DNA of 64,000 nt from Aquabacterium sp. A7-Y (GCF_026153205.1 NZ_JAPFBW010000009.1:124001-188000); one strand, 5' to 3'; positions 46,140 to 58,187 are shown, counted from the stretch's first letter. Made by a program: numbers and translations. The notes: a model not told the origin generated them from the letters alone.

Positions 46140-46982
46140 CTACAGCGCCAGCAGGGCCGAGGGCAGGCCGGCCGCCTTGATCTTGCCGGCCGCCTGCTCG
46201 GCCTCGCTGCGCGAGGCGAAGGGGCCGACCCGCACACGGATGCGCTGGCCGTCGGCCGTTTGCACCACCTGGGTATAGGTCTTCAGGCCCAGGCGCTCGA
46301 CCTTCAGGCGCGCCTCGCGGGCGCTGCCCTGCTCGCCGTAGGCGCCCACCTGGACGATGAAGCGGCCGTTGTCGGCCGCCGGCTTGGCGGCTTCCGAACG
46401 CGGCGTCTCCTTGCCTTCCAGCAAGGCCTGGGCGCGCGCCGCCTCGGCGGGCGTCGGCCGGGCCGGCTCGGGACGGGGGGCCGGCTTGGCTTCGGGCTTC
46501 ACTTCGGGTTTGGGCGCCGGCTTGGGATCGGGTTTCGGCTCCGGCCGGGCCGCCGGCTTGGGAGGCTCCGCGGCCGGGGGCGCGACCGTCACGCGTGACT
46601 CCGAGGCGGCAGGCGCGGGAGGTGCCGCATCACCGCCGGACTCGGCGGAGGATTCGTCGATCACTTCGGTCGGCCGGGCCGCCGGCGTCGGCTCGGGCGC
46701 AGGAGCGGGCGTTTCGGTCACGGGCTGAGGCGGCGGCACGACCAGCGGCGGCACCGCGTCCTTCTTCGGGATCTCGATCGGCAGGTCGACGCCGATGGGC
46801 CGGGGCTGGGTCTCGAACAGCAGCGGGAAGCCGATCACTCCGATGCCGACCAGCACGGCCGCGCCGATCAGGCGGTGGCGCGCACGGGTGCGCGCCTGGT
46901 CGATCGACTCCTGGTTCGAGGTGGCCCCGGGCGTGGCGCCGGGGGCGGCCGCGGAACGCTTGAAGAAGGAGAGCAGACCCAT
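46140..46982 (-). CDS. SPOR-domain cell-division protein (DedD-like)
   Basis: The product is 280 aa. A membrane helix (about 36-55, HRLIGAAVLVGIGVIGFPLL) is followed by a long Pro/Ala/Glu/Lys-rich linker (about 75-205) and a C-terminal SPOR domain (RFIVQVGAYGEQGSAREA... RIRVRVGPFASRSEAEQ), which binds denuded glycan at the septum. Position between folC and cvpA is where dedD sits in E. coli. It acts in the periplasm during constriction. Confidence 0.93.
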   Translation of the reverse strand: MGLLSFFKRSAAAPGATPGATSNQESIDQARTRARHRLIGAAVLVGIGVIGFPLLFETQPRPIGVDLPIEIPKKDAVPPLVVPPPQPVTETPAPAPEPTPAARPTEVIDESSAESGGDAAPPAPAASESRVTVAPPAAEPPKPAARPEPKPDPKPAPKPEVKPEAKPAPRPEPARPTPAEAARAQALLEGKETPRSEAAKPAADNGRFIVQVGAYGEQGSAREARLKVERLGLKTYTQVVQTADGQRIRVRVGPFASRSEAEQAAGKIKAAGLPSALLAL

Positions 46983-47063
46983 GCGTTTGTCAGGTAATGG
47001 CTGCGGCCTTGACGCCGAAAGGCGAGGCCGCGTGGCTTCGATCGGAAAGAATGGGAGACAGCG

Positions 47064-48422
47064 TCAGCCGAGGTGTTTCGCGGCGAGGCGGGGGGTGCCG
47101 TTCTGCAGCACGCCGCCCACCGTGTAGAAGGAGCCGAACACCACGATTCTATCAGTGGGGTCTGCCTCGCCGAGGGCCGCCTGCAGGGCCGACATCGGGT
47201 CGACATGGCAGCTCGCTGTGGCTTTTTGCGCAGCTCCGGCGCCTGTTTTCGGCAGGGCCTGCCAGCGCTGCATCAGCTCGGCCGCCGAGCTGGCCCGCGC
47301 GGTGGGCAGGTCGGTGAAGTACCAGTTGTCCACCATCGGCAGCAGGCGCTGCAGGATGCCGCCGCTGTCCTTGTCCGCCATCGCACCGAAGACGGCCAGG
47401 GTGCGCGGGTAGTAGCCCATCTGGTCGAGGTTCTGCGCCAGCGTCGCCACCGCGTGCGGGTTGTGGGCGACGTCCAGCACCAGGGTGGGCTGTCCGGGCA
47501 CGATCTGGAAGCGCCCGGGCAGCTCCACCAGCGCGAGCCCGGTGCGCACCGCCTGGGCGGTCACCGGCAGCCGCTCGCGCAGCGCTTCCAGCGCCGCCAG
47601 CACACCGGAGGCATTGATCAGCTGGTTGGCGCCGCGCAGTGCCGGGTAGGCCAGACCGGTGTAGCGCTTGCTGCGCCCGGCCCAGGACCATTGCTGCCAG
47701 TTGCCGCCGCTGCCCTGCTGGCCGGCGTAGTTGTAGTCCTGGCCGAAACGCCAGAGATCGGCGCCGATCGCCTCGGCGTGGCTCAGCACGCTCTGCGGCG
47801 GCACCGGGTCGCTCACCACGACGGGGCGGCCGGGGCGCATGATGCCGGCCTTCTCGCGGCCGATGGACTCGCGATCGGGGCCGAGGAAGTCCATGTGGTC
47901 CAGATCGATGCTGGTCAGGATGGCACAGTCCGTGTCGATGACGTTGACCGCGTCGAGCCGCCCGCCCAGCCCGACTTCCAGCACGACCGCGTCCAGGCCG
48001 CACTGCGACAGCAGGCGCAGGATGGCCAGCGTGGTGAACTCGAAGTACGTCAGCTGGGCGCCCTCCCGCGCTTGCTCCACCGCGGCGAAGTGCGGCAGCA
48101 GCAACCCGGCCTTGACGACCTCGGCGTTGATGCGGCAGCGCTCCTCGAAATGCACCAGGTGCGGCGAGGTGTAGACGCCGGTGCGGTAGCCCGACTGCTG
48201 CAGGATGGCCTCCAGCATCGCGCAGGTCGACCCCTTGCCATTGGTGCCCGCGACGGTGAAAACCGGGCATTCGAAGCGCAGGTCCAGGCGCCGGGCCACC
48301 GCTGCCACCCGCTCCAGCGTCAGGTCGATCGTGCTGGGGTGCAGGCGCTCGCAGTGAGCCAGCCAGTCGGCGAGCGTGGCGGGCGGGGCGGGAGGGCTGG
48401 CTTCGGAGCTGGCGTCGGACAT
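47064..48422 (-). CDS. folC: Bifunctional dihydrofolate/folylpolyglutamate synthase
   Basis: The product is 452 aa. It adds Glu to dihydropteroate and then to tetrahydrofolate. The Mur-ligase ATP loop TVAGTNGKGSTCAML is intact, followed by SPHLVHFEERCRIN and LDVAHNPHA. It lies downstream of accD across a terminator, and upstream of the SPOR gene. Overlapping regulation with accD is therefore limited. Confidence 0.96.
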   Translation of the reverse strand: MSDASSEASPPAPPATLADWLAHCERLHPSTIDLTLERVAAVARRLDLRFECPVFTVAGTNGKGSTCAMLEAILQQSGYRTGVYTSPHLVHFEERCRINAEVVKAGLLLPHFAAVEQAREGAQLTYFEFTTLAILRLLSQCGLDAVVLEVGLGGRLDAVNVIDTDCAILTSIDLDHMDFLGPDRESIGREKAGIMRPGRPVVVSDPVPPQSVLSHAEAIGADLWRFGQDYNYAGQQGSGGNWQQWSWAGRSKRYTGLAYPALRGANQLINASGVLAALEALRERLPVTAQAVRTGLALVELPGRFQIVPGQPTLVLDVAHNPHAVATLAQNLDQMGYYPRTLAVFGAMADKDSGGILQRLLPMVDNWYFTDLPTARASSAAELMQRWQALPKTGAGAAQKATASCHVDPMSALQAALGEADPTDRIVVFGSFYTVGGVLQNGTPRLAAKHLG

Positions 48423-48488
48423 GGGGCGTTATGGTAGCGGGGGGGACATAACCCGCCGGCTCGAAGGCATCGCCGCCGGGCCGGAACG

Positions 48489-48515
48489 AAAAACGGGCCG
48501 GCGGATGCCGGCCCG
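48489..48515 (-). terminator. Rho-independent terminator after accD
   Basis: On the minus strand CGGGCCGGC pairs with GCCGGCCCG around a 4-nt loop, followed by five T. It starts about 36 bp after the accD stop and separates the trp-acc unit from folC. Confidence 0.82.
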
Positions 48516-48550
48516 GGAGCCTGTGCAGGACGGCCGGGGCCGCGGCGGCC

Positions 48551-49423
48551 TCAGGCGACCGCGTCGGCCGGCTGGCGCTGCAGCATCGCCAACGCACGGG
48601 CCACGGTGCCGCGCAGTTCGCGACGGTCGACGATCATGTCGAGGGCGCCCTTGTGGAGCAGGAACTCCGAACGCTGGAAACCCTCAGGCAGCTTCTCGCG
48701 CACGGTGTTCTCGATCACGCGCGGCCCGGCGAAGCCGATCAGCGCCTTGGGCTCGGCCATCACGATATCGCCCATGAAGGCGAAGCTGGCCGACACGCCG
48801 CCCATGGTGGGGTCGGTCAGCACGCTGATGTAGGGCAGTTTCGCCTTCGCCAGGCGGGTCAGCGCAGCGTTGGTCTTGGCCATCTGCATCAGGCTCAGCA
48901 GGCCTTCCTGCATGCGCGCGCCGCCGGTGGCGGTGAAGCAGATGAAGGGCGTCTTCTGCTCGCAGGCCGTCTCGACGCCGCGCACGAAACGCTCGCCGAC
49001 GACCGAGCCCATCGAGCCGCCCATGAAGTCGAACTCGAAGCAGGCCGCGACCACCGGCAGGCTGTGCACCGCGCCGCCCATCACGATCAGGGCATCGGTC
49101 TCGCCGGTGTTCTCCAGCGCGTCCTTCAGGCGGTCGGGGTACTTCTTGCTGTCCTTGAACTTCAGCGCATCGACCGGGATGACCTCCTGCCCGATCTCGT
49201 AGCGGCCCTCGGGATCGAGGAACTTGTCGAGCCGCGCACGGGCGCTGATGCGGTGGTGGTGCGAGCACTTCGGGCAGACATAGACGTTCTGCTCCAGGTC
49301 GGTCTTGTAGAGCACCGTCTCGCAGGACGGGCACTTGACCCACAGGCCCTCGGGCACCGAGCGGCGTTCGGCCGGGTCGGTCTGCTGGATCTTGGGAGGC
49401 AGCAGTTTTTCTAACCAGCTCAT
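48551..49423 (-). CDS. accD: Acetyl-CoA carboxylase carboxyltransferase subunit beta
   Basis: The product is 290 aa. It forms the carboxyltransferase with AccA and makes malonyl-CoA for fatty acids. The N-terminal zinc ribbon has CPSC and CPKC pairs, and the crotonase core contains [24 protein letters not shown] and GFAGPRVIE. Its ATG overlaps the trpA stop by 4 bp (ATGA), so it is coupled to trpFBA, the usual arrangement in beta-proteobacteria. Confidence 0.97.
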   Translation of the reverse strand: MSWLEKLLPPKIQQTDPAERRSVPEGLWVKCPSCETVLYKTDLEQNVYVCPKCSHHHRISARARLDKFLDPEGRYEIGQEVIPVDALKFKDSKKYPDRLKDALENTGETDALIVMGGAVHSLPVVAACFEFDFMGGSMGSVVGERFVRGVETACEQKTPFICFTATGGARMQEGLLSLMQMAKTNAALTRLAKAKLPYISVLTDPTMGGVSASFAFMGDIVMAEPKALIGFAGPRVIENTVREKLPEGFQRSEFLLHKGALDMIVDRRELRGTVARALAMLQRQPADAVA

Positions 49424-50250
49424 GCGTTCACTCCTTCGTTGAGGGTGTCGAGGGCGGCGCGGATCTCCGCGATGAACCGCGCCCCGGTGGCCGCCACATT
49501 CGCGGCCGGTTGGTCTTCGAGCAATTGGACCAGGCGGGAGCCGATCACGACCGCATCCGCCGAGGCGCCGACCGCCCGCGCGGTGGCCGCGTCGCGGATG
49601 CCGAAACCGACACCCACCGGCACGCTCACATGCGCCTTGATGCGCGGCACCATGCGCGCCACCGCCTCGGTGTCGAGGTGGCCGGCACCGGTCACGCCCT
49701 TGAGAGAGACATAGTAGACATAACCGCTGGCGATGCGGCCGATGTCCTTCATGCGCTGCTCGGTCGAGGTCGGGGCAAGCAGGAAGATCGGGTCCAGCCC
49801 GCGCGACTTCAGGTGCGCGGCAAAGACCTCGCACTCCTCGGGCGGGTAGTCGACCACCAGCACGCCGTCGACGCCAGCAGCCTGCGCGGCATTGACAAAG
49901 GCATCCTCGCCGTGGCGCTGGTCGTAGCGCTCGACCGGATTGGCATAGCCCATCAGCACCAGCGGCGTGGTCTGGTTGCGCTCACGGAAGCGGCGCACAT
50001 AGTCCAGCACCTGCGCCATGCCGATGCCCTTGGCCAAGGCCCGCTCGGAGGCTTTCTGGATCACCGGACCGTCGGCCATCGGGTCCGAGAAGGGCACGCC
50101 CAGCTCGATCACGTCGGCGCCCGCGTCGGCCAGCGCGAGCAACAGCTCGACGGTGGTCTCGGGATAGGGGTCGCCAGCCGTGACGTAGGGGATCAGCGCC
50201 TTGCGGCCCTGCGCCGCGAGCGTCTTGAAGGTCTGTTCGATGCGGCTCAT
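49420..50250 (-). CDS. trpA: Tryptophan synthase alpha subunit
   Basis: The product is 276 aa, a TIM barrel that cleaves indole-glycerol phosphate. The catalytic Glu and Asp lie in [14 protein letters not shown]. The start overlaps the trpB stop by 4 bp and its stop overlaps the accD start by 4 bp. Confidence 0.97.
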   Translation of the reverse strand: MSRIEQTFKTLAAQGRKALIPYVTAGDPYPETTVELLLALADAGADVIELGVPFSDPMADGPVIQKASERALAKGIGMAQVLDYVRRFRERNQTTPLVLMGYANPVERYDQRHGEDAFVNAAQAAGVDGVLVVDYPPEECEVFAAHLKSRGLDPIFLLAPTSTEQRMKDIGRIASGYVYYVSLKGVTGAGHLDTEAVARMVPRIKAHVSVPVGVGFGIRDAATARAVGASADAVVIGSRLVQLLEDQPAANVAATGARFIAEIRAALDTLNEGVNA

Positions 50251-51476
50251 TTCGCGCCCCCCGGCTGCGCGGTCGACATCGGGTTGATGCCGGCCAGGCC
50301 CGCCACCGTGCCGATGTCCTTGTCCCCGCGGCCCGACAGGCACACCAGGATCGACTGGTCCGGGCGCATGGTCTTGGCCAGTTTCATCGCATGGGCGACG
50401 GCATGGCTGGACTCCAGCGCCGGGATGATGCCCTCGGTGCGGCACAGGTAGTGGAAGGCGTGCAGCGCTTCCTCGTCGGTGATGCCGACGTACTCGGCCC
50501 GGCCGATGTCCTTCAGCCAGGCGTGTTCCGGGCCGACGCCGGGATAGTCGAGGCCGGCGGAGACGGAGTGGGTCTCGATCACCTGGCCGTTGTCGTCCTG
50601 CAGCAGATAGGTCCGGTTGCCGTGCAGCACACCGGGCGAACCGGCGCTCAGCGAAGCCGCATGGCGACCGGTGTCCAGGCCCTCCCCGGCCGCCTCGACG
50701 CCGATCAAACGCGTGCCGGCATGGCCGATGTAGGGGTAGAAGATGCCCATCGCATTGCTGCCGCCGCCGACACAGGCGACCACCGCGTCCGGCTGGCGGC
50801 CGCACAGCTCGGGCATCTGCTGCAGGCACTCCTCGCCGATCACGCTCTGGAAGTCGCGCACCATCGCCGGATACGGATGCGGGCCCGCCACCGTGCCGAT
50901 GATGTAGAAGGTGTTCTCGACGTTGGTGACCCAGTCGCGCAGCGCCTCGTTGAGCGCATCCTTCAAGGTCTTGGAGCCGCTTTCCACCGGCACCACCTTG
51001 GCGCCCAGCAAGTGCATGCGGTAGACGTTGGGCGACTGGCGCTTCACGTCCTCGCTGCCCATATAGACGATGCACTCCATGCCGTAGCGCGCGCAGATGG
51101 TTGCGGTCGCGACGCCGTGCTGGCCGGCACCGGTTTCGGCAATGACACGCGGCTTGCCCATGCGGCGCGCCAGCAGGGCCTGGCCGATCGTGTTGTTGAC
51201 CTTGTGCGCACCGGTGTGGTTCAGGTCCTCGCGCTTCAGATAGATCTGCGCGCCGCCCATCTCCCGGCTGGTGCGCGCCGCGTGGTAGACCGGGCTGGGC
51301 CGGCCGACGTAGTGGGACAGCTCGCTGCGGAATTCGGCGAGGAAGTCGGGGTCCTTGCGGTACTTCTCGTAGGCCGCCTTCAACTCGTCCAGCGCGTGGA
51401 CCAGGGTCTCGGCGACGAAAGAACCGCCATAGGGCCCGAAATGCCCGTGGGCATCGGGTTGCTGGTATTCGTTCAT
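50247..51476 (-). CDS. trpB: Tryptophan synthase beta subunit
   Basis: The product is 409 aa from the ATG at 51476; a 24-residue extension has no support. The PLP Lys is in [11 protein letters not shown] and the phosphate loop is GGGSNAMG. It condenses indole with serine and receives indole from TrpA through the inter-subunit tunnel. It lies 22 bp after trpF. Confidence 0.97.
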   Translation of the reverse strand: MNEYQQPDAHGHFGPYGGSFVAETLVHALDELKAAYEKYRKDPDFLAEFRSELSHYVGRPSPVYHAARTSREMGGAQIYLKREDLNHTGAHKVNNTIGQALLARRMGKPRVIAETGAGQHGVATATICARYGMECIVYMGSEDVKRQSPNVYRMHLLGAKVVPVESGSKTLKDALNEALRDWVTNVENTFYIIGTVAGPHPYPAMVRDFQSVIGEECLQQMPELCGRQPDAVVACVGGGSNAMGIFYPYIGHAGTRLIGVEAAGEGLDTGRHAASLSAGSPGVLHGNRTYLLQDDNGQVIETHSVSAGLDYPGVGPEHAWLKDIGRAEYVGITDEEALHAFHYLCRTEGIIPALESSHAVAHAMKLAKTMRPDQSILVCLSGRGDKDIGTVAGLAGINPMSTAQPGGAK

Positions 51477-51498
51477 GGCTTCAGGTGATTCGGGTGTT

Positions 51499-52146
51499 TC
51501 AGCTGCCGGCCGAGGCGATGCGTGCATCGGCTTCGCGGACGGCTTCACAGAACCGGCGGATCGCGAGGGGGTCCTTGATGCCCTTCGCGCTCTCCACGCC
51601 GGAACTCACATCAACGGCCCAGGGCCGGACCTGAAGCACCCCATCGGTCACGTTTGCAGGCGTTAACCCACCAGACAAAACGACCGGACGAGGCACGTTT
51701 GGTGGAATGAGTGACCAATCGAAAGCCTTTCCGCCGCCACCGTAACCTTCGACATGGGCATCCAGCAGGAGTGCCTGGGCGGTGGCGTATTGACCGGCAA
51801 AGTGTAGCAAATCGAAGCCGGGGGCCATGCGCGCCGCCCGGAGGTAGGGGCGGCCGGCGGCTTTGCAGTGCTCGACCTCCTCGTCGCCGTGGAACTGCAG
51901 CAGCAGGTGGGGCACCGCCTCGCAGGCGGCGCGGACCTCGGCCGGATCGGCGTTGACGAACAGCCCGACCGGCGTGACGAAGCTGGGCAGGCGCTGCGCC
52001 AGCGCGACCGCGCGCTCCAGCGTCACGTGTCGGGGGCTGCGCGCGTAGAAGACCAGGCCGATGGCGTCGGCACCGGCTTCGACAGCCGCGTCGACATCGG
52101 CTTCGCGGGTCAGTCCGCAGATCTTGATGCGTGTGCGTTGATGCAT
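51499..52146 (-). CDS. trpF: Phosphoribosylanthranilate isomerase
   Basis: The product is 215 aa. The catalytic Cys is in [13 protein letters not shown] and the C-terminal phosphate site in [10 protein letters not shown] and DVSSGVE. It is the first trp gene of the trpFBA-accD operon and follows truA by 18 bp. The separate trpE/G/D/C genes are not in this window. Confidence 0.96.
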   Translation of the reverse strand: MHQRTRIKICGLTREADVDAAVEAGADAIGLVFYARSPRHVTLERAVALAQRLPSFVTPVGLFVNADPAEVRAACEAVPHLLLQFHGDEEVEHCKAAGRPYLRAARMAPGFDLLHFAGQYATAQALLLDAHVEGYGGGGKAFDWSLIPPNVPRPVVLSGGLTPANVTDGVLQVRPWAVDVSSGVESAKGIKDPLAIRRFCEAVREADARIASAGS

Positions 52147-52164
52147 GGAAAAGCGCCTCGACCG

Positions 52165-52947
52165 TCAGGGCAGCCAGTCGGACGACGCCACGGTCTCCGG
52201 CAGGCCGAAGGCGGCATCGTAGCGCGGTCCCATGAAATAGAGCCCGTCAGGGGCGAAGGTCGGCGCCGCGAGCTTGCGGTCGCGCGAGGCCAGCACCTCG
52301 GCGACCCAGGCGACCGGCTGGCTGCCGCTGCCCACCGCGAGCAGGCAGCCCATCAGGTTGCGCACCATGTGGTGCAGGAAGGCACTGGCCTCGAATTCGA
52401 AGCGCCAGTAGGCACCATGGCGGGTGATGGAGATCTCGCGCAAGGTCTTGACCGGCGACTTGGCCTGGCACTCCGAGGAACGGAAGGCGCTGAAGTCGTG
52501 CTCGCCGATCAGCAGGGCCGCGGCCTCGCGCAGGCGCTCGCCGTCGAGCGGCCGGAACACCCAGCCGGCGAAACCGGTTTCAAGCGCCGGACGCACCGCC
52601 GCCTCGCGCACGATGTAGCGGTAGCGCCGCCCCAGTGCGCTGTTGCGGGCATGGAAGTGCTCGGGCACCCGCTGACACCATTGCACCGCGATGTCCGGCG
52701 GCAGGAAGGTGTTGGGGCCGCGCACCCAGGAGAAATCGGCGCGCTCGATCTCGGTATCGAAGTGCACCACCTGGTTGAGCCCGTGCACGCCGGCGTCGGT
52801 GCGCCCGGCGCAGAGCGTGCGAACGCCCTGGCCGGCGAACCGGCTCAGGGCGTCTTCCAGGTGGTCCTGCACGGTCTGCCCACCGGGCTGGCTCTGCCAG
52901 CCCTGGTAGGCGGTGCCGCGGTAGGTGATGCCGAGGGCGATCCTCAA
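52165..52947 (-). CDS. truA: tRNA pseudouridine(38-40) synthase
   Basis: The product is 260 aa. The catalytic Asp lies in [11 protein letters not shown], and [12 protein letters not shown] marks the RNA-binding C-terminal half. It modifies positions 38-40 of the anticodon stem. It follows fimV by 18 bp, a conserved order in this group. Confidence 0.96.
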   Translation of the reverse strand: MRIALGITYRGTAYQGWQSQPGGQTVQDHLEDALSRFAGQGVRTLCAGRTDAGVHGLNQVVHFDTEIERADFSWVRGPNTFLPPDIAVQWCQRVPEHFHARNSALGRRYRYIVREAAVRPALETGFAGWVFRPLDGERLREAAALLIGEHDFSAFRSSECQAKSPVKTLREISITRHGAYWRFEFEASAFLHHMVRNLMGCLLAVGSGSQPVAWVAEVLASRDRKLAAPTFAPDGLYFMGPRYDAAFGLPETVASSDWLP

Positions 52948-52965
52948 GGGCGTGGTTGCACCCGC

Positions 52966-55673
52966 TCAGGCCAGCTCGGCCAGCATGGTTTGCGCCTTGG
53001 CCTTCAGGGCGCCGCTGGAGCGGGTGACGACCTCCTGAAGCAGTTCGCGGGCACCTTCGCGGTCGCCGATCTGGCGGAACTCCTCGGCCAGCTCCAGCTT
53101 GCGGGCCAGCGGATCGCCGGAATCCTCGACGTCACCCAGCTCGAAGTCGGGCAGCGCGTCGAACTGGGCCGGCTGCGAGGACGGCGCCTGGATGCGTGTG
53201 GTCTCGTCGGTCTTCGGCGTGTCGAGGTCGAGCGAGATGTCGTCGAGGTTGAAGTCCATCGCGTTGGACGCGGCGGGCTCGGGCTGGCGCACCGGTTCCG
53301 CAGGCAGGTCCGGCAGGTCGAAGGACATGTCCAGATCCCGCACACCGGCCGACGAGGTCGGGGCAGGCGCCGGCAGGTCGAAGTCCGGCAGCGCCGACGG
53401 CGACGCCGGGCTGAACGGCTTGGTGTCGTCCAGGTTCAGCGGCGCCGCGGGCGGCGGCTGGTCGACCGGCAGGTCGATGTCGAGGTCGACACCGGCATCG
53501 GCGGCCGGCGGCTGCTCGAATTTGGAGGCGCCCGGCATCACCGAGTGCGGCATCGTCGTCGCGCCGAGCGGTTCGGCCGGCACACTGGCCACACGCGCGT
53601 CGGCCGGGGCACCGCCGGGCTGGTAGAGCGTATTGTCGGGATCGACCTGGCGGCCCAGTTCCTGGGCTCGCGCCCAGTCTTCACCCTGACCACCGGTCAG
53701 GCCGTACAGCTGCGTCGCAAGCAGTTCGAAGCCCTTGGTGTCGCGGCGCTTGGCATACACCTCGAGCAGCTTGGTGCGGATCGCCAGCCGGTCGGGCGTG
53801 GCGCGCATCGCTTCCTTGAGGATTTCCTCGGCCTGCAGGTCACGGCCATAGGCCAGGTAGACGTCGGCCTCGGCCACCGGATCCACGTCGCCGATCGCGT
53901 CGAGTTGGCTCAGCGAATAGCTCAGAGAAGACGGCGCGCCGGAGGCGTCCTTGGTGTCGATGCGCTGGCCGCCGCTGGCGCCGAAGAAGGAATCGGGCTG
54001 CAGGCGGCTCTCCAGGAAGGAGGTCTCGCCGCTGTCCTTCTTGGCCTTCGAACGCACGCGGTGCAGGGCGAAGCCGCCCAGCAGCAGCGCCGCCAGCGCG
54101 CCGCCGATCAGCGCCAGGTTGTCCTTCAGGGCGTCGAGCACGCCGGGCTCATCCGCCGCCTGGACCGGCTCCGGAGCGGGCGGCGCGACTGCCGGCGCCG
54201 GCTCGGACGCCGCTTCGGGGGGGGCACCGGGGCGGTCTCCGGCGCGGAGGCCAGTGCTTCGGCCGACGCCGCGGTCGTGGGTTCGGACGCCACCGACGGC
54301 GCTTCGACCGGCGCAGGAGCCGGCAAGGACGCAGCCGCGGCCGGCGCAGGGGCCGCAGTGACAGGCGGCGCAGCCGGGACCTGCACGCCGGGCACCGAGG
54401 CCGCGGCCGGGGCGGGCGCGGCGGCGGGCGAACCGGTGCCCTTGCCGGCTCCGCCCGAGCCAGCGCCCGACTTCGGATTGATCTGCTGCAGTTCCTTCAG
54501 GTTCTTCGAGAGCTCGGCAACACGGGTGTCACCTTCCCGCTTGGCACGCTCTTGCGCGATGCGGTCTTCGGTCGACGGCGCTCCCTGGGCGCCGAGGGCA
54601 CCCTTGCTGAGCGTCAGCCGGTCGGGCGTCTGCGCCGCCGCCTGCTTCTGGTCCTGGACCGCGCCTTCGACCTTGCCCGAGGCCTGGCGGCCGGGTTCGT
54701 CGGTGCCGGCCGCCGGCACCGCGCCGGCCAGGCGCTGGCGATAGGCGGCGAAGTCGGCGCTCTGCGCCTGGATCACCTGGCGCGCCTCGGTGGGTGAGAC
54801 CCCCTGGGCCTGCTCGGCGCTCGGCACACTCAGCACCACACCGGCCTTCAGCCGGTTGAGGTTGTCGGCGATGAAGGCATCGGGGTTGTGGCGGTAGAGC
54901 GCCACCAGCATCTGATCGAGCGACACGCCCGAACGCTGCACGCGGCCGGCGATGGAAGACAGCGTATCGCCGCGCCGCACGGTGTATTCATCCTCGCTGC
55001 TACCGGAAGCTGCCGTGCGCGGCGTGTCCTGGGGGGGGCGGGGCGCCGGCTCTGGACGGCGTTCGGCGGTGGCCCGCGGAGCACGCGGCGCCGGCGCGGG
55101 GGGCGCCTCCAGGCCGCTGCCGGCGGCGCGAGAGCGCCCGTTGGCCGACGTGGCACCGCCGTTGTCGCTCGACAGCGCCGGCGCGGCCGACGGTGCGGCG
55201 GCCTGGCGCGACTGGGGCGGATCCAGCAGCAAGGTGTACTCGCGCACCAGCCGGCCGGAAGCCCAGGACATTTCGAGAATCATGTCGACGAAGGGCTCTT
55301 GCACGACCCGGTCGCTGACGATGCGCAGATAGGGCCGGCCGTCGGGTCGGCGCTGCAGCGAGACCTGGGTGCCGGGCAGCACGCCGTTGTAGTCGACCCC
55401 GGCGGCGCGGTAGGCGTCGGGCGCGGCAACACGGGCCCGGAACTGCGCCTCTTCCTCGGGCGTCATGCTCGTGATGTCGATCTCGGCACGCAGGCTTTCG
55501 CCCAGCGCCGACTGCACGTTCAGGCGGCCCAGCCCGAGCGCCGAAGCGCTGCCGGCAGCCAAAAACATGGCGGCAGCGGCCACCCCTGACAGAGCGAAAC
55601 GCCCTACGGATCGTGTGTTTCGTTTCAAGGCGTCTCCCAATGGATCAAGCGGCCGAACGTGCGAAGCTTTCAT
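52966..55673 (-). pseudogene. fimV: FimV-like peptidoglycan-binding pilus regulator, frameshifted at a C8 run
   Basis: The corrected protein would be about 902 aa from the ATG at 55673. The N-terminal half (to codon 483) has a signal region, the FimV start ALGLGRLNVQSALGESLRAEIDI, a LysM domain (about 228-282) and a Pro/Ala-rich linker. The C-terminal half starts in another frame near 54141 with a membrane helix (DNLALIGGALAALLLGGFAL) and ends in the FimV TPR-like C-terminal domain (LARKLELAEEFRQIGD). The break is eight C on the minus strand at 54217-54224; one more C restores P-V-P-P-P-E-A-A-S. FimV controls type IV pili, twitching and secretion. Sequencing error or phase variation are both possible. 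Confidence 0.85.
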
Positions 55674-55851
55674 TATGGTCGGATTGGCCTGCAAAAAAGC
55701 CGGTCGGAAATGCAGAAATTACAATAACATCAAGCAGATACGCTGACAAGCTCATGCAATTGCTACATTCCGAGCCCGACAAAGGCGTTGTAACGCGGAG
55801 TAGCTTGGTTCCCAAGATGTCTCGCGTGCACAACGCCTCCGTGCCTGCACC

Positions 55852-56985
55852 TCAGGCGTCAAGCAGGATACGCAGCATGCGGCGCAGCGGCTCGGCCGCG
55901 CCCCACAGCAGCTGGTCGCCGATGGTGAAAGCACCGAGGTACTCGGGGCCCATCGCCATCTTGCGCAGACGACCGACCGGAATGCTGAGCGTTCCGGTGA
56001 CCGCCACCGGCGTCAGGTCGCGGAGGGTGGCCTCCCGGGTGTTCGGTACCACTTTGACCCAGGCGTTGTCGTTGGCGATCATCGCTTCGATATCGGCCAG
56101 CGGCACGTCTTTCTTGAGCTTGAAAGTGAGCGCTTGACTGTGGCAGCGCATCGCACCGATGCGCACGCAGAAACCGTCCACCGGGATGCCGGCGCTGCCA
56201 AACCCCTCGCCGATGCCCAGGACCTTGTTGGTCTCGGCGCCGCCCTTCCACTCTTCCTTGCTGGTGCCGTTGCCGAGATCCTTGTCGATCCAGGGAATCA
56301 GGCTGCCGGCCAGCGGCACGCCGAAGTGGGCCGTCTCGTCGGCGGACAGGCCGCGCTGCTTGCCGATGATGCGCCGGTCGATTTCGAGGATCGCGCTCTT
56401 CGGGTCGTCCAGCAGCGGCCGGACCTCGGCGTTCAACGTGCCGAACTGGGTCAGCAGTTCGCGCATGTGCTGGGCGCCGCCGCCGGAGGCGGCCTGGTAA
56501 GTCATGGTGCTCATCCACTCGACCAGCCCGGCCTTGTAGAGGGCACCGACGCCCATCAGCATGCAGCTGACCGTGCAGTTGCCGCCGATCCAGTTGCGTC
56601 CGCCCTGCGCGAGCGAGTTCTTGATGACCGGCAGGTTGACCGGGTCGAGCACGATGATGGCGTCGTCCTTCATCCGCAGGGTGGAGGCGGCATCGATCCA
56701 GTGCCCCTTCCAGCCGGCAGCACGCAGCTTGGGAAAGACCTCGGTGGTGTAGTCGCCGCCCTGTGCGGTGATGATGATGTCGCAGCGCTTCAGCGCCTCG
56801 ATGTCGAAGGCGTCCTTCAGCGTGGTTTCGTTCTTGGCCATTGCCGGGGCCGCGCCGCCGGCATTGCTGGTGCTGAAAAAGACCGGCTCGATCAGCGCAA
56901 AGTCATTCTCCTGCTGCATCCGGTCCATCAGGACGGAGCCGACCATGCCGCGCCAGCCCACCAGTCCAACCAAAGTCGTCGTCAT
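55852..56985 (-). CDS. asd: Aspartate-semialdehyde dehydrogenase
   Basis: The product is 377 aa. It reduces aspartyl phosphate for lysine, threonine, methionine and diaminopimelate synthesis. The N-terminus [19 protein letters not shown] and the catalytic Cys in [13 protein letters not shown] are typical of the gram-negative enzyme. It lies between leuB and fimV on the same strand, conserved in beta-proteobacteria. Confidence 0.97.
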   Translation of the reverse strand: MTTTLVGLVGWRGMVGSVLMDRMQQENDFALIEPVFFSTSNAGGAAPAMAKNETTLKDAFDIEALKRCDIIITAQGGDYTTEVFPKLRAAGWKGHWIDAASTLRMKDDAIIVLDPVNLPVIKNSLAQGGRNWIGGNCTVSCMLMGVGALYKAGLVEWMSTMTYQAASGGGAQHMRELLTQFGTLNAEVRPLLDDPKSAILEIDRRIIGKQRGLSADETAHFGVPLAGSLIPWIDKDLGNGTSKEEWKGGAETNKVLGIGEGFGSAGIPVDGFCVRIGAMRCHSQALTFKLKKDVPLADIEAMIANDNAWVKVVPNTREATLRDLTPVAVTGTLSIPVGRLRKMAMGPEYLGAFTIGDQLLWGAAEPLRRMLRILLDA

Positions 56986-57107
56986 TTATCGATCCTGTAT
57001 CTATCGGTGTTTCGCCCGCGCCGCCGCGTGAGGGGGCTCCGCTCCTGCCGGAGCCGCTGCGGCGGCCGTCGTGATCGGCCCGGGCACAGCCCGGGCGGGT
57101 CTGAAGG

Positions 57108-58187
57108 TCAGTCTTGCGCTTTCAAACGGGCGACCACAGCGTCGCCCATCTCCTTCGTCCCGACTTTTGTCGTGCCATCGCTATAAATATCGGCGGTACG
57201 CAGGCCTTGCGCCAGTACGCTTTTCACGGCCCTGTCGATTCGCTCAGCGGCTTCCGGCTGGTTCAGGCTGAAACGCAGCATCATCGCGGCGCTCAGGATG
57301 GTGGCCAGCGGATTCGCGACGCCCTGCCCCGCGATGTCGGGCGCCGAACCGTGGCTCGGCTCGTACAGGCCCTGCCCACGGGCGTTCAGCGAAGCCGACG
57401 GCAGCATGCCGATCGAGCCGGTCAGCATCGCTGCTTCGTCACTGAGGATGTCGCCGAACATGTTTCCGGTAAATAGCACATCGAACTTCTTCGGCGCCTT
57501 CACCAGCTGCATGGCGGCATTGTCGACGTACATGTGCTCCAGCTCGACGTCCGGGTACTGCGTGTGCACCTCGGTCACCACGTCCTTCCAGAACTGGAAG
57601 GTCTCCAGCACATTGGCCTTGTCGACACTGGTGACCTTCTTGCCGCGCTTGCGGGCCGCCTGGAAGGCCACATGGGCGATGCGCTCGATTTCCGGGCGGC
57701 TGTAGCGCATGGTATCGAAAGCCTCCGGCTGGCCGGCGAAGGCGCCGTCCGGGGCACTGCGGCGGCCACGTGGCTGGCCGAAGTAGATGTCGCCCGTCAG
57801 CTCCCGAATGATCAGGATGTCCAGGCCCGCGACCAGCTCGGGCTTGAGGCTGGAGGCGTGGGTCAGCTCCTCGTAGCAGATCGCCGGGCGGAAATTGGCG
57901 AACAGCTCCAGGTGCTTGCGCAGGCCCAGGATGGCCTGCTCCGGCCGCAGCGAGCGCTCCAGCTTGTCGTATTTCCAGTCGCCGACAGCGCCGAACAGCA
58001 CGGCGTCGGCCTGCTTCGCGAGCTTGAGCGTGGATTCGGGCAGGGGATGGCCGTGGGCCTCATAGGCGGCACCACCAACCTTGGCCTCCTCCATCTCGAT
58101 CTGCAGGTCGAGGGCACGCAGCACCTTGACCGCCTCGGCAACGATCTCGGTCCCGATGCCGTCGCCCGGCAATACGGCAATCTTCAT
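57108..58187 (-). CDS. leuB: 3-isopropylmalate dehydrogenase
   Basis: The product is 359 aa from the ATG at 58187 (AAGGACAGAC just upstream). It oxidises 3-isopropylmalate in leucine synthesis. The N-terminal [15 protein letters not shown] and the metal/substrate region [12 protein letters not shown]... [14 protein letters not shown] are intact. It is downstream of leuC and leuD in one operon, with asd about 120 bp further on. Confidence 0.97.
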   Translation of the reverse strand: MKIAVLPGDGIGTEIVAEAVKVLRALDLQIEMEEAKVGGAAYEAHGHPLPESTLKLAKQADAVLFGAVGDWKYDKLERSLRPEQAILGLRKHLELFANFRPAICYEELTHASSLKPELVAGLDILIIRELTGDIYFGQPRGRRSAPDGAFAGQPEAFDTMRYSRPEIERIAHVAFQAARKRGKKVTSVDKANVLETFQFWKDVVTEVHTQYPDVELEHMYVDNAAMQLVKAPKKFDVLFTGNMFGDILSDEAAMLTGSIGMLPSASLNARGQGLYEPSHGSAPDIAGQGVANPLATILSAAMMLRFSLNQPEAAERIDRAVKSVLAQGLRTADIYSDGTTKVGTKEMGDAVVARLKAQD

